A stretch of DNA of 6,293 bases from RGEC01 sp044371405 (GCA_044371405.1 JBILTS010000127.1:1-6293); one strand, 5' to 3'; counted from the stretch's first letter, positions 1-6,293 are shown. Program-made: numbers and translations. Notes: generated by a model not told the origin, from the sequence alone.

Positions 1-1
1 T

Positions 2-1273
2 GCCGCGTTGTCTTTGATTGAGCAAGGTTTCAAACCCATTGTGCTGGAGCGTGGCAAACCGGTGAAGGAGCGCAGGCGCGATTTGGCGGTGCTAAACAAA
101 GAACACATTGTGGATGGTGACAGCAATTACTGTTTTGGCGAAGGCGGCGCCGGCACCTACAGCGATGGAAAGCTTTACACCCGAAGTACTAAGCGCGGCG
201 ATGTAGCCAAAATCTTGCAAGAACTGGTTCACCACGGTGCCACTTCCGCCATCACCTGGGAGGCGCATCCGCACATTGGAACCAATAAACTGCCCGGTAT
301 TATCGAGCACATCCGTGAGCATATCATCGCCTGTGGTGGTGAAGTTCATTTTGACCAAAAAATGGTTGATTTCACCCTGGAAAACGGAAAAATCAGGGAA
401 ATTTACACCCAAAACGGAAAAAAATTGTCTGTTCAGGCCTTGATATTGGCTACAGGACACAGTGCCCGCGATATTTTTACTTTACTGTATCAAAAAGAAG
501 TTCAAATAGAGGCCAAGCCCTTTGCCCTGGGCGTGCGATTGGAGCATCCGCAGGAGCTTATTGATACCATACAATACAAGTGCAATGCCTCTGAAAATCT
601 TTTGCCGCCGGCCTCTTATTCCCTTGTGGAGCAGGTAAACGGTCGCGGCGTTTTTTCATTTTGCATGTGTCCGGGTGGCATCATTGCGCCGGCGGCAACG
701 GCCCCTGGCGAGGTGGTGGTGAACGGATGGAGCCCCAGCAAGCGAAACGGAAAGTTTGCCAACAGCGGTTTTGTGGTATCGGTGGATGAAAAAGATTTTG
801 CCGCTTTTGAAAAACACGGACCGCTGAAGGCCATGGAATATCAGGCGGTGTGGGAGAAAAAGGCCTTTGAAACCGCAGGAAACCTTACGGCACCCGCACA
901 GCGGATTGAGGATTTTGTAAATGGTAAGTTGTCTTCCGATTTGCCCGAATGCTCTTACATACCCGGCATTGCACCCCGAAAAATGGATGACGTGCTGAGC
1001 GAAGATGTGGGTTCACGCATCCGCGGGGCCTTGCAGGTGCTTGGCAATAAAATGAAAGGTTTCCGCACCCGCGATGGCATCTTGGTGGGGGTGGAAAGCC
1101 GCACCAGCAGTCCGGTGCGCATTCCCAGAGACAAAGAAAATTTGCAGCATCCGCAGGTGCAAAACCTGTATCCGTGCGGGGAAGGGGCCGGCTATGCGGG
1201 TGGGATTATCAGCGCTGCCTTGGATGGCGTGCGCTGCGCGGAAGCGGCCGCATTAACTTTGCAGCATGTCTGA
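2..1273 (+). CDS. FAD-dependent dehydrogenase, COG2509-type (5' end outside window)
   Basis: This is a cytoplasmic flavoprotein of the 'uncharacterized FAD-dependent dehydrogenase' family (COG2509); its substrate is unknown. The reading frame is open from base 2, the first complete codon, to the TGA at 1271-1273, with no stop at the left edge, so the gene is cut by the window. The TTG at position 8 is internal, because Ala-Ala precede it in frame and the sequence there already matches the family's conserved interior. The N-terminal GxGxxG dinucleotide-binding motif and roughly the first 90-100 residues are missing if the protein has the usual length of just over 500 residues. Visible family landmarks are NYCFGEGGAGTYSDGK (125-172), the ATGHSA strand-turn of the FAD fold (449-466), a CMCPGG motif with two closely spaced cysteines (662-679), and the C-terminal FAD-contacting CGEGAGYAGG followed by ISAALDG (1175-1228). 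Its end overlaps the next gene by 8 bases. Family assignment is confident; the reaction is not known. Confidence 0.9.
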   Translation, partial: AALSLIEQGFKPIVLERGKPVKERRRDLAVLNKEHIVDGDSNYCFGEGGAGTYSDGKLYTRSTKRGDVAKILQELVHHGATSAITWEAHPHIGTNKLPGIIEHIREHIIACGGEVHFDQKMVDFTLENGKIREIYTQNGKKLSVQALILATGHSARDIFTLLYQKEVQIEAKPFALGVRLEHPQELIDTIQYKCNASENLLPPASYSLVEQVNGRGVFSFCMCPGGIIAPAATAPGEVVVNGWSPSKRNGKFANSGFVVSVDEKDFAAFEKHGPLKAMEYQAVWEKKAFETAGNLTAPAQRIEDFVNGKLSSDLPECSYIPGIAPRKMDDVLSEDVGSRIRGALQVLGNKMKGFRTRDGILVGVESRTSSPVRIPRDKENLQHPQVQNLYPCGEGAGYAGGIISAALDGVRCAEAAALTLQHV

Positions 1274-1631
1274 AACCGTTTTGATATTGGGTGCTTCTGA
1301 AAACCCCACGCGCTACAGCCACATGGCCACCATGATGTTGCTTGAATATGGCCATAAACCTGTATTGGTCGGTAAATCGGGCAGCGAAGTAGTGGGTTTG
1401 CCTATTCTGCGGGTTGTTCCCGAAGATTTACAATCAGTGGACACCATCACCTTGTATCTCAACCCGTTGCATCAGGTCGCGCATCACAATACTATAATTT
1501 CCTTAAAACCCGATAGGGTTATTTTCAATCCCGGAACGGAAAATCCTGAGTTGATGGAAAAACTGGATGCTGCGAACATTCCCTATTTAGAGGCATGCAC
1601 CCTGGTAATGCTAAGGGCAGGGCAGTTTTAA
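1266..1631 (+). CDS. Small CoA-binding domain protein (CoA_binding_2 / COG1832 type)
   Basis: This 121-residue protein consists of a single Rossmann-like CoA-binding domain, the size usual for stand-alone members of the family. Residues 5-20 carry the nucleotide-binding strand and loop, VLILGASENPTRYSHM, with the GASxxPxRYS signature. The C-terminal half has the equally typical IFNPGTENPEL, and the protein ends EACTLVMLRAGQF, the normal end for this family. No signal peptide or membrane segment is present, so it is cytoplasmic. The ATG at 1266 is chosen because it places the first beta strand at the expected distance from the start. No Shine-Dalgarno sequence precedes it. The start lies inside the last codons of the flavoenzyme gene (shared bases ATGTCTGA), so it is probably translated by re-initiating ribosomes and is the second gene of that operon. 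Its physiological role is unknown; binding of CoA or an acyl-CoA is the family expectation and has not been shown for this protein. Confidence 0.9.
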   Translation: MSETVLILGASENPTRYSHMATMMLLEYGHKPVLVGKSGSEVVGLPILRVVPEDLQSVDTITLYLNPLHQVAHHNTIISLKPDRVIFNPGTENPELMEKLDAANIPYLEACTLVMLRAGQF

Positions 1632-1667
1632 AAGCAGAAATTGTGTAAACTATTTGATTTACTGCTT
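1632..1667 (+). terminator. Weak hairpin after the flavoenzyme/CoA-binding operon, possible terminator
   Basis: The sequence AAGCAGAAAT (1632-1641) can pair with ATTT and CTGCTT (1657-1667), leaving one unpaired A at 1661 and a 15-base loop. It begins directly after the TAA of the CoA-binding gene. No run of T follows on the + strand, so it is not a classical intrinsic terminator. It may only protect the 3' end of the message or be coincidental. Confidence 0.25.
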
Positions 1668-1684
1668 CATCAAAAATAGGTTTA
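1653..1684 (+). promoter_or_regulatory. Candidate Bacteroidota -33/-7 promoter for the large surface protein gene
   Basis: TTTG at 1653-1656 is followed after 20 bases by TAGGTTTA at 1677-1684. The known Bacteroidota consensus is a TTTG-like -33 element and a TAnnTTTG -7 element separated by about 17-23 bases; here only the last base of the -7 box differs. Transcription would start near 1690 and give a leader of about 100 bases before the ATG at 1793. The region is AT-rich, so a chance match is possible. The -33 element also lies within the loop and right arm of the hairpin noted next to it. Confidence 0.4.
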
Positions 1685-1702
1685 AGGATATTACTTATCG
1701 AA

Positions 1703-1801
1703 TTTGTCCATAATCTTAGGGGTTAAATCCTTGATGGTCATGATGTTTTCCATGTGGCTTCATTATTAATTGCGGATCTAAACTCAAATGATATGGACAA
1801 A
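1703..1801 (+). repeat. Inverted repeat linking the leader with the start codon of the large gene
   Basis: TTTGTCCATA at 1703-1712 is the exact reverse complement of TATGGACAAA at 1792-1801, and the second arm contains the ATG start codon at 1793-1795. The arms are 80 bases apart. In an RNA starting near 1690 they could pair and hide the start codon. The arms are only 10 bases long, so this may be chance. The rest of the intergenic region (1632-1792) holds no convincing gene or RNA. Confidence 0.25.
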
Positions 1802-1888
1802 AACTACACAATCAAAGAAAAAGTGTACCGAGCAGGCAGGGCGCTGGCGCTGACTATCGGGCTCAGTATTCCGGGTTGGTCTATGGCC
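1793..1888 (+). other. Sec signal peptide with cleavage before Gln (residues 1-32)
   Basis: A basic n-region with Lys3, Lys8, Lys10, Arg13 and Arg16 is followed by a hydrophobic core (ALALTIGLSI) and a Ser-Met-Ala cleavage site after Ala32. The mature protein would begin QLSGTYTL. Glutamine right after the cut is the usual choice for signal peptidase I substrates in Bacteroidota and lets glutaminyl cyclase form pyroglutamate. There is no lipobox cysteine, so it is not a lipoprotein. Confidence 0.85.
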
Positions 1889-4800
1889 CAGCTCAGTGGT
1901 ACTTACACTCTGAACAATGCCGCCACTACCGGTGGCACCAATTACAACAACTGGACAGATTTTGCCAACGCATTAAACACCTTGGGAGTTTCCGGCCCCG
2001 TTACGGTGAACGTGATGAGCAGCCTGACAGTTACCAGCAACGTTCAGCTCAATCAATTTACAGGAACCAGCAGTACAAATGTTGTAACAATCAATGGTGG
2101 AGGAAACTTTATTGCTTATTCCGGAAGCAGCACTGTACCTCAGGTATTTCTTTTTAATGGAGCTGACAACATTACCATAAATAACCTGGTGGTTCGTAAC
2201 ACCGGTACCGTGGTGAATGTGCAGGGTATCCGTTTGACCAATAATGCTGATAATAATATTATTAACGGCTGTACTATTGAATTCACTGCCTTGACCTCAC
2301 TGGGTTCAAGTTCAGGAGGTGCCTATGTGGCACTCTCGTCTTCAACAAGTTTGTCGAACTTAGGTGGAACGCTTACCAATGGTAATGGTGCCAACAACAT
2401 CATACGTAATTGTTTGATGCGAACCACCAACCTGAACAGCCCCGGACCTTTTGCAGCTATTTTCGAGGCCCAAAGTTTCAGCAACTACACCTCTTTTGCC
2501 TACAATAACTCATATATTGGAAATACCATCCAGAACTTTTATTCATGGGGTATCAACGCAGGATATACCAGCGGTTTGGTTGCATCAAATAATGATATTA
2601 GCAGAGCCAATGTAACCTCAGGCTTACCTAACACCACGATTTATCCCTTGTATGCGTTTTATGTTAATACAATCAATCGTGCTATACGTCTAGATTCAAA
2701 CAAAATTCACGATTTGCCATTTGTAAATGCGACTGCCAGTGCTTCTAACAACGGATCATGGAATATTGGTATGGGTTTGACTGTCGGTACATCTACACTC
2801 CCTACATCTGTTCGGGGTAATGAAATATTCAATGTAATGACCAATACCAGCAGTAACCTAGGTATTTATGGTCAGATCGTGTCCAACTGTAACGTAAGAG
2901 AGAACAGAATAGAGAACTTACGGAGCAACTCTACCCTAACCGGTTTGACCACAGGAGCGATGCAGGCCATTTATTTCACCAGCGGTGATAATATCAACGT
3001 AACCCGCAATAACATCCTGCGTTGCCGTCCGTTCCAGACATTCTATGGCATCAATATGGTTAACCAGAATTCAGCATTCAGGGGCAATATCACTGAGAAC
3101 ACAATAAGAGATATACAATCAACATCCACTAACTTTACGTTCCCCTGGATGTATGGCATTTGGGCCAATAATGGTGCGTGGGATGTGAGTCGTAATATTT
3201 GCGATGAAATGATACAGCAAGGTCCTTATGGATATTTGGTGCCATTTTACGCTTCTGTTTCAGGTTCGGGTATCGTTCACAACTGGTTCTCCAATATTGC
3301 TACCAATAGCATCAGTGCTTATTACACCTGGGGTCTCTACAGCAATGTGGGTACGGGAGCAACCTTGAATTTCAGGCAAAACACCATGAATTTCAACCTG
3401 AATAATTCCCCATATGGTTGGAGTTACTACAGCCATTTCCATTATGGTTTTGGTTTCGGAAATACCAATTTTGAGGGTAATGTAATGGTAAATAATACGC
3501 TCTTCTCGTGGGGCATGTATTATGGCTCCAATACTACAACCGTGCGTTATGGTAATAATCATCTGTGGGCTCCCAATGCTGCCTGGACACCTCAGTTTTT
3601 CTCGCCTCCCACAGGCAACCTAACCGATTACGCTTCCTGGAGAAGTGCCGGATTTGGTGGGCAGATCGGTGATATGAGAAGAAACCCACGCTTTGTTAAT
3701 GGTAACAATCGCAACCTGCTGTGCCAGGATTTCTTTACCCAAAATAATGTTCCAACCAACAGTCCGGCTTTGGTTGATAATACAAACAAAAACAGAAACG
3801 GTGTTATGTCTGACCGCGGAGGTCTTGAGAATTTCATGGATATCCAAGCGGTGAGCACAGATTTCACAGTTCCTGCTACAGTTTGTGCCGGTTGGTCAAA
3901 ATCTGCACGCATTGTGGTTAGAAATCTGTTTTCAGATACTGCCTATAACTTTAATGTTGCTTACAGCATCAATGGCGGATCAAAAAGGGTAACAAGCGTG
4001 AGAAAAAGGCTGCTAAACAATGATACTGCCAATGTGCTGTTTAATGTGCCCATTCAGTTAAATGCTACCGGTCCTTCCCGCATCGCCATCTTCATTGACA
4101 TCCCTGATGATAATGCAGCAAATGATTCCTTCATTTTTAATACCCAGGTGAATGTTCCGGTTTATTACACCGTAAATGCTCCCAGAAAATACAGCAACAA
4201 TACCTATTGGAATGGTACAGGTTCCAATTCAGGCAAGGAATGGACTGCCAGCACCTATGCCACAACCATTAGCGGTCGCTTGTTGAGCGGTGCTACCTCA
4301 ATTTCCCGCCATGCAACTTCAACAGCTGATCTGGAAGTGAAATTCCAAACTTCAGATCTGGGTTTGGAAGACAGCATGGTTACATTCTTTACCAAAATCA
4401 CTGACCTGGGAAATGGCTGTGATACAGTAATAAGAAGAGATATTCTCATTTATCCAACCATTGTTCCCGACTTTTCTTTCCCTACCAGAATATGTGATGG
4501 CGACTTGGTTCCCTTCATCCAAAAAAGTAAGGTAAAAAGCGGCACCATGGAATTTTTCTGGAATTTCGGAACCGGCATTGCTGCCGATACCAGTGGTGCT
4601 ATCGAACCCGTATTCCAGTTCCCTGCACCTGGCACCTACAAGGTAATCATGACGGGTAAAACCTTGCCTTATGGTTTTGCAATCAATGATACCGGCACTG
4701 TGGTAGTGAATCCCAATCCCACTGTGAAATTTACCAAACAAAATGCATGTGTAGGCCAGGATCTGATTTTCAATAACCAGACTACCCCAACTACAGGTGT

Positions 4801-6259
4801 TAATTCAAGCTGGAGTTTTGGAGATGGAAAGACACTCAATAGCAATAGCAGTGTGGTTAGGCATAAATATGCTACTGCAGGTGCCTATAATGTCACGTTG
4901 ACTGCCAACCTAAATGGTTGCGTTGCATCAACAACTCAGAGAGCGTTTCAATTGCCTACCCCCAAGGCCTCATTTGACCTAACTGCGGGAACTTGCAGTA
5001 ATGATAAGTTTATCTTTAAGAACAAAAGCAGTATAGCTACCGGAAGCTACGGATCTATATGGAATCTGGAAAAAGGTGCTGTTTCTACTGAAGATGACGC
5101 CACCTACACCTACACCACTGCGGGTGAGAAGAATGTGGTACTGAGTGTGGTAAGTGTATTTGGCTGCAAAGACACATTGTTGAAAAAAGTAACAGTGCTT
5201 GAAAGCCCAAATACTTCTTTTGTAAACACTCCCACTTGTTCTCGCACTCCTGCCATCTTTACCAATACAACACCTGTTGTTGCTGGTGCAGGTGGAACTG
5301 TAAAGAGTTATAATTGGTCATTTGGTGACGGTAAAACCTCACTGGCTGAAAATCCTCAGCATCAGTTCACGGAGTTAGGTACCAAGACCATTTCATTAAC
5401 TGTAGAGTTGATGAATGGATGCAAAGCCAAAGCTACCAAAGATATTAGAGTTGGTATTCAGGCAAAAGCGTCCTTCACTGTAAATGATGTTTGCCTTGGT
5501 TCGCCTGTAGCATTCACCAACAATACCACCTGGCCCCAGGGTAAAATATCTTATCTATGGAACTTTGGCGACGGAACAACATCAACCGCAACCAATCCTG
5601 TACACACATACAACAAGGCATTTTCACCCAATGTTACCCTTTATGCCATAATTGAAGGTGGATGTACAGATTCTATGGTACTCACAACATTCGATATTTT
5701 TGAAGGCCCCAGAACCTGTGATTTTAATGTTAAGACCGACTATGCCTATGGTTTTTATGGTATTGCGGTAAATCCATTGAATGCAAACACTGGTGTGGAA
5801 GGCGGACAGGACAAGGTGGATTACACCTGGATCTTTGAAACCGGTGGAACTGTGAAAACCAACGGCGTGAATGCGCAAACACAACACAATTTCCAAAAAG
5901 ATGGAACATTCAATGTTACCATGCGTGCACGCTCGCAAAATGCACCCAACTGTGAGTGCAGCGTTACCAAGAAAGTGATCATGAACAGAGCTTCTGTAAG
6001 GGGTACAGACAACATCACTTTCAACATTTACCCCAACCCAAATAATGGTCACTTCAATCTTGTTATGGATAAATCGTTCGGTAACAATGTGATTGTGGAA
6101 ATAACCGGAATGTCTGGCAAACTGGTAAAACAGTTACAAGGTCAAACCATCAATGGATCAATATCTGTTGATGGCCGAGATTTGGCCGATGGCGCCTACA
6201 TGGTGAAGGTTGTGTCCGGGAACAATCATGCAATAGCCAGAATGGTGATTACACGATAA
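1793..6259 (+). CDS. Giant T9SS-secreted surface protein: beta-helix, CARDB/Ig-like and six PKD-type domains
   Basis: This protein of 1488 residues is exported by Sec and then by the type IX secretion system, and should act on the cell surface or outside the cell. Domains in order: signal peptide 1-32; a Bacteroidota-type N-terminal module 34-120; a right-handed parallel beta-helix from about 125 to 626; a degenerate end cap (NPRFV, NSPALVDN, DRGGLE) 627-681; a CARDB-like Ig domain 683-786; an unassigned Ig-like stretch 787-892; six PKD-type domains 893-1399; and a T9SS type A sorting domain 1407-1488. The ATG at 1793 is chosen because it gives a normal signal peptide. An in-frame GTG at 1754 would add 13 uncharged or acidic residues with no benefit. 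No Shine-Dalgarno sequence is seen, as is common in this phylum. No glycosidase, protease or lyase catalytic motif is recognised, so adhesion, glycan binding or a matrix role is the best guess. Domain classes are confident; function is inferred. Confidence 0.93.
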   Translation: MDKNYTIKEKVYRAGRALALTIGLSIPGWSMAQLSGTYTLNNAATTGGTNYNNWTDFANALNTLGVSGPVTVNVMSSLTVTSNVQLNQFTGTSSTNVVTINGGGNFIAYSGSSTVPQVFLFNGADNITINNLVVRNTGTVVNVQGIRLTNNADNNIINGCTIEFTALTSLGSSSGGAYVALSSSTSLSNLGGTLTNGNGANNIIRNCLMRTTNLNSPGPFAAIFEAQSFSNYTSFAYNNSYIGNTIQNFYSWGINAGYTSGLVASNNDISRANVTSGLPNTTIYPLYAFYVNTINRAIRLDSNKIHDLPFVNATASASNNGSWNIGMGLTVGTSTLPTSVRGNEIFNVMTNTSSNLGIYGQIVSNCNVRENRIENLRSNSTLTGLTTGAMQAIYFTSGDNINVTRNNILRCRPFQTFYGINMVNQNSAFRGNITENTIRDIQSTSTNFTFPWMYGIWANNGAWDVSRNICDEMIQQGPYGYLVPFYASVSGSGIVHNWFSNIATNSISAYYTWGLYSNVGTGATLNFRQNTMNFNLNNSPYGWSYYSHFHYGFGFGNTNFEGNVMVNNTLFSWGMYYGSNTTTVRYGNNHLWAPNAAWTPQFFSPPTGNLTDYASWRSAGFGGQIGDMRRNPRFVNGNNRNLLCQDFFTQNNVPTNSPALVDNTNKNRNGVMSDRGGLENFMDIQAVSTDFTVPATVCAGWSKSARIVVRNLFSDTAYNFNVAYSINGGSKRVTSVRKRLLNNDTANVLFNVPIQLNATGPSRIAIFIDIPDDNAANDSFIFNTQVNVPVYYTVNAPRKYSNNTYWNGTGSNSGKEWTASTYATTISGRLLSGATSISRHATSTADLEVKFQTSDLGLEDSMVTFFTKITDLGNGCDTVIRRDILIYPTIVPDFSFPTRICDGDLVPFIQKSKVKSGTMEFFWNFGTGIAADTSGAIEPVFQFPAPGTYKVIMTGKTLPYGFAINDTGTVVVNPNPTVKFTKQNACVGQDLIFNNQTTPTTGVNSSWSFGDGKTLNSNSSVVRHKYATAGAYNVTLTANLNGCVASTTQRAFQLPTPKASFDLTAGTCSNDKFIFKNKSSIATGSYGSIWNLEKGAVSTEDDATYTYTTAGEKNVVLSVVSVFGCKDTLLKKVTVLESPNTSFVNTPTCSRTPAIFTNTTPVVAGAGGTVKSYNWSFGDGKTSLAENPQHQFTELGTKTISLTVELMNGCKAKATKDIRVGIQAKASFTVNDVCLGSPVAFTNNTTWPQGKISYLWNFGDGTTSTATNPVHTYNKAFSPNVTLYAIIEGGCTDSMVLTTFDIFEGPRTCDFNVKTDYAYGFYGIAVNPLNANTGVEGGQDKVDYTWIFETGGTVKTNGVNAQTQHNFQKDGTFNVTMRARSQNAPNCECSVTKKVIMNRASVRGTDNITFNIYPNPNNGHFNLVMDKSFGNNVIVEITGMSGKLVKQLQGQTINGSISVDGRDLADGAYMVKVVSGNNHAIARMVITR
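1892..3670 (+). other. N-terminal module and right-handed parallel beta-helix (residues 34-626)
   Basis: Residues 34-120 follow a pattern common at the start of large Bacteroidota surface proteins: GTYTL, then FANALNTLGVSGPVTVNV, then a strand ending TINGGG. From about residue 125 the chain repeats short beta strands ending in Asn-rich turns, such as NNIINGCTI (154-162), NNIIRNC (201-207), VRENRIENL, VTRNNILRC, WDVSRNICDEM (463-473) and VRYGNNHLW (584-592). This is the signature of the pectin-lyase-like beta-helix fold (PbH1 repeats). Coils are separated by loops of varying length. Members of this fold include polysaccharide lyases as well as non-enzymatic adhesins, and no lyase active site is recognised here. 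Confidence 0.8.
3839..4150 (+). other. CARDB-like Ig domain (residues 683-786)
   Basis: The stretch starts DIQAVSTDFTVPATVCAG and runs through RIVVRNLFSDTAYNFNVAYSI to IAIFIDIPDDNAANDSF. A start with a short strand, a 'VRN' strand, a 'YSING' strand and a closing 'D.NAANDS' turn is the order seen in CARDB (cell adhesion related domain in bacteria) domains. The following residues 787-892 look like a further Ig-like beta domain, ending GNGCDTVIRRDILIYP, but match no family I can name. Confidence 0.6.
4469..5989 (+). other. Array of six PKD-type domains (residues 893-1399)
   Basis: Each unit is about 80-90 residues. The boundaries and core motifs are 893-976 (WNFGTG, Trp923), 977-1056 (WSFGDG, Trp1007), 1058-1138 (WNLEKG, Trp1090), 1140-1223 (WSFGDG, Trp1175), 1224-1305 (WNFGDG, Trp1256) and 1308-1399 (WIFETGG, Trp1346). 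Units 2, 4 and 5 keep the classical W-x-F-G-D-G core; units 1, 3 and 6 deviate. The 'H.Y/F...G.y.V.L' strand that follows the core is clear in units 2, 4 and 5. PKD domains are extracellular Ig-like folds that act as spacers or binding modules. The units are well diverged at DNA level, so the array is old. Confidence 0.9.
6011..6256 (+). other. T9SS type A C-terminal sorting domain (residues 1407-1488)
   Basis: The last 82 residues show the full Por_Secre_tail / type A pattern: NITFNIYPNPNNGHFNL, then VIVEITGMSGKLV, then LADGAYMVKV, and the terminal strand AIARMVITR. In this family the domain directs the protein through the outer-membrane T9SS translocon and is usually removed by the PorU-type sortase, with or without attachment to surface lipopolysaccharide. 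The T9SS machinery itself is not encoded in this window. Confidence 0.93.
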
Positions 6260-6263
6260 GGTT

Positions 6264-6280
6264 TTGTATGTGACATACAG
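6264..6280 (+). terminator. Small hairpin after the large gene, possible terminator
   Basis: TGTATG (6265-6270) and CATACA (6274-6279) form a perfect 6-bp stem with a TGA loop, extended by one T-G pair. It starts 5 bases after the TAA stop at 6257-6259. Only a short, broken T stretch follows, so termination strength is doubtful. The window ends 13 bases later. Confidence 0.35.
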
Positions 6281-6293
6281 TGTAGTTTAACCA

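Noticed and set aside
8..10. TTG at position 8 as the start of the flavoenzyme
   Set aside because: The frame is open to the window edge, and the sequence there already matches the interior of the family, so the real start lies upstream.
92..460. 122-codon open frame on the minus strand inside the flavoenzyme gene
   Set aside because: The + strand frame here carries strongly conserved family motifs; the antisense frame shows none.
1754..1792. GTG at 1754 as the start of the large protein
   Set aside because: It adds 13 residues (reading MASLLIADLNSND if initiated) before the natural basic n-region and spoils the signal peptide. The ATG at 1793 gives a normal one.
1892..3670. Polysaccharide lyase or other enzyme in the beta-helix
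   Set aside because: The fold fits, but I cannot point to any catalytic residues or family-specific motif, so an enzyme name would be a guess.
4352..4741. 129-codon open frame on the minus strand
   Set aside because: It is antisense to the Ig/PKD region and resembles no known protein; it follows from the base composition of the + strand gene.
4469..5989. Recent tandem duplication of PKD domains at DNA level
   Set aside because: The core segments, for example around 4811, 5315 and 5558, differ at many bases beyond the motif, so the repeats are old and there is no near-identical DNA repeat.
5624..6052. 142-codon open frame on the minus strand
   Set aside because: It lies opposite the PKD 6 and sorting-domain region, which has clear conserved motifs on the + strand; its translation shows no recognisable domain.

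Overview
The window looks like chromosomal DNA from a member of the Bacteroidota. Three things point there: a C-terminal type IX secretion (T9SS) sorting domain, a signal peptide cut in front of a glutamine, and start codons without a Shine-Dalgarno sequence. A candidate promoter of the Bacteroidota -33/-7 type agrees. No finer taxonomic placement is justified from this sequence alone.

Layout, all on the + strand. (1) Positions 2-1273 hold the C-terminal part of an FAD-dependent dehydrogenase of the COG2509 type; its start lies outside the window. (2) Positions 1266-1631 hold a small CoA-binding (Rossmann-fold) protein whose start codon overlaps the stop region of gene 1 by 8 bases, so the two are very probably one translationally coupled operon. 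(3) Positions 1632-1792 are a 161-base intergenic region with a weak hairpin, a candidate promoter and a short inverted repeat that includes the next start codon. (4) Positions 1793-6259 hold one very large secreted protein of 1488 residues: signal peptide, a Bacteroidota-type N-terminal module, a right-handed parallel beta-helix, a CARDB-like Ig domain, a further Ig-like stretch, six PKD-type domains and a T9SS type A sorting domain. (5) The last 34 bases carry a small perfect hairpin that may be a terminator.

The two small metabolic genes are cytoplasmic and form a unit separate from the large surface protein. The large protein should pass the inner membrane by Sec, lose its signal peptide (probably leaving an N-terminal pyroglutamate), cross the outer membrane by T9SS and end up on the surface or outside the cell. 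No catalytic domain is recognisable in it, so an adhesive, glycan-binding or matrix role is more likely than enzymatic digestion, but this is inference.

I saw no tRNA, rRNA, CRISPR array, insertion sequence or phage gene. The window does not show a clear new multi-gene system. The points most worth a second look are the regular cysteine pairs and candidate O-glycosylation sites in the PKD array, the two PKD domains that lost their core motif, the coupling of the flavoenzyme with the CoA-binding protein, and the leader of the large gene.
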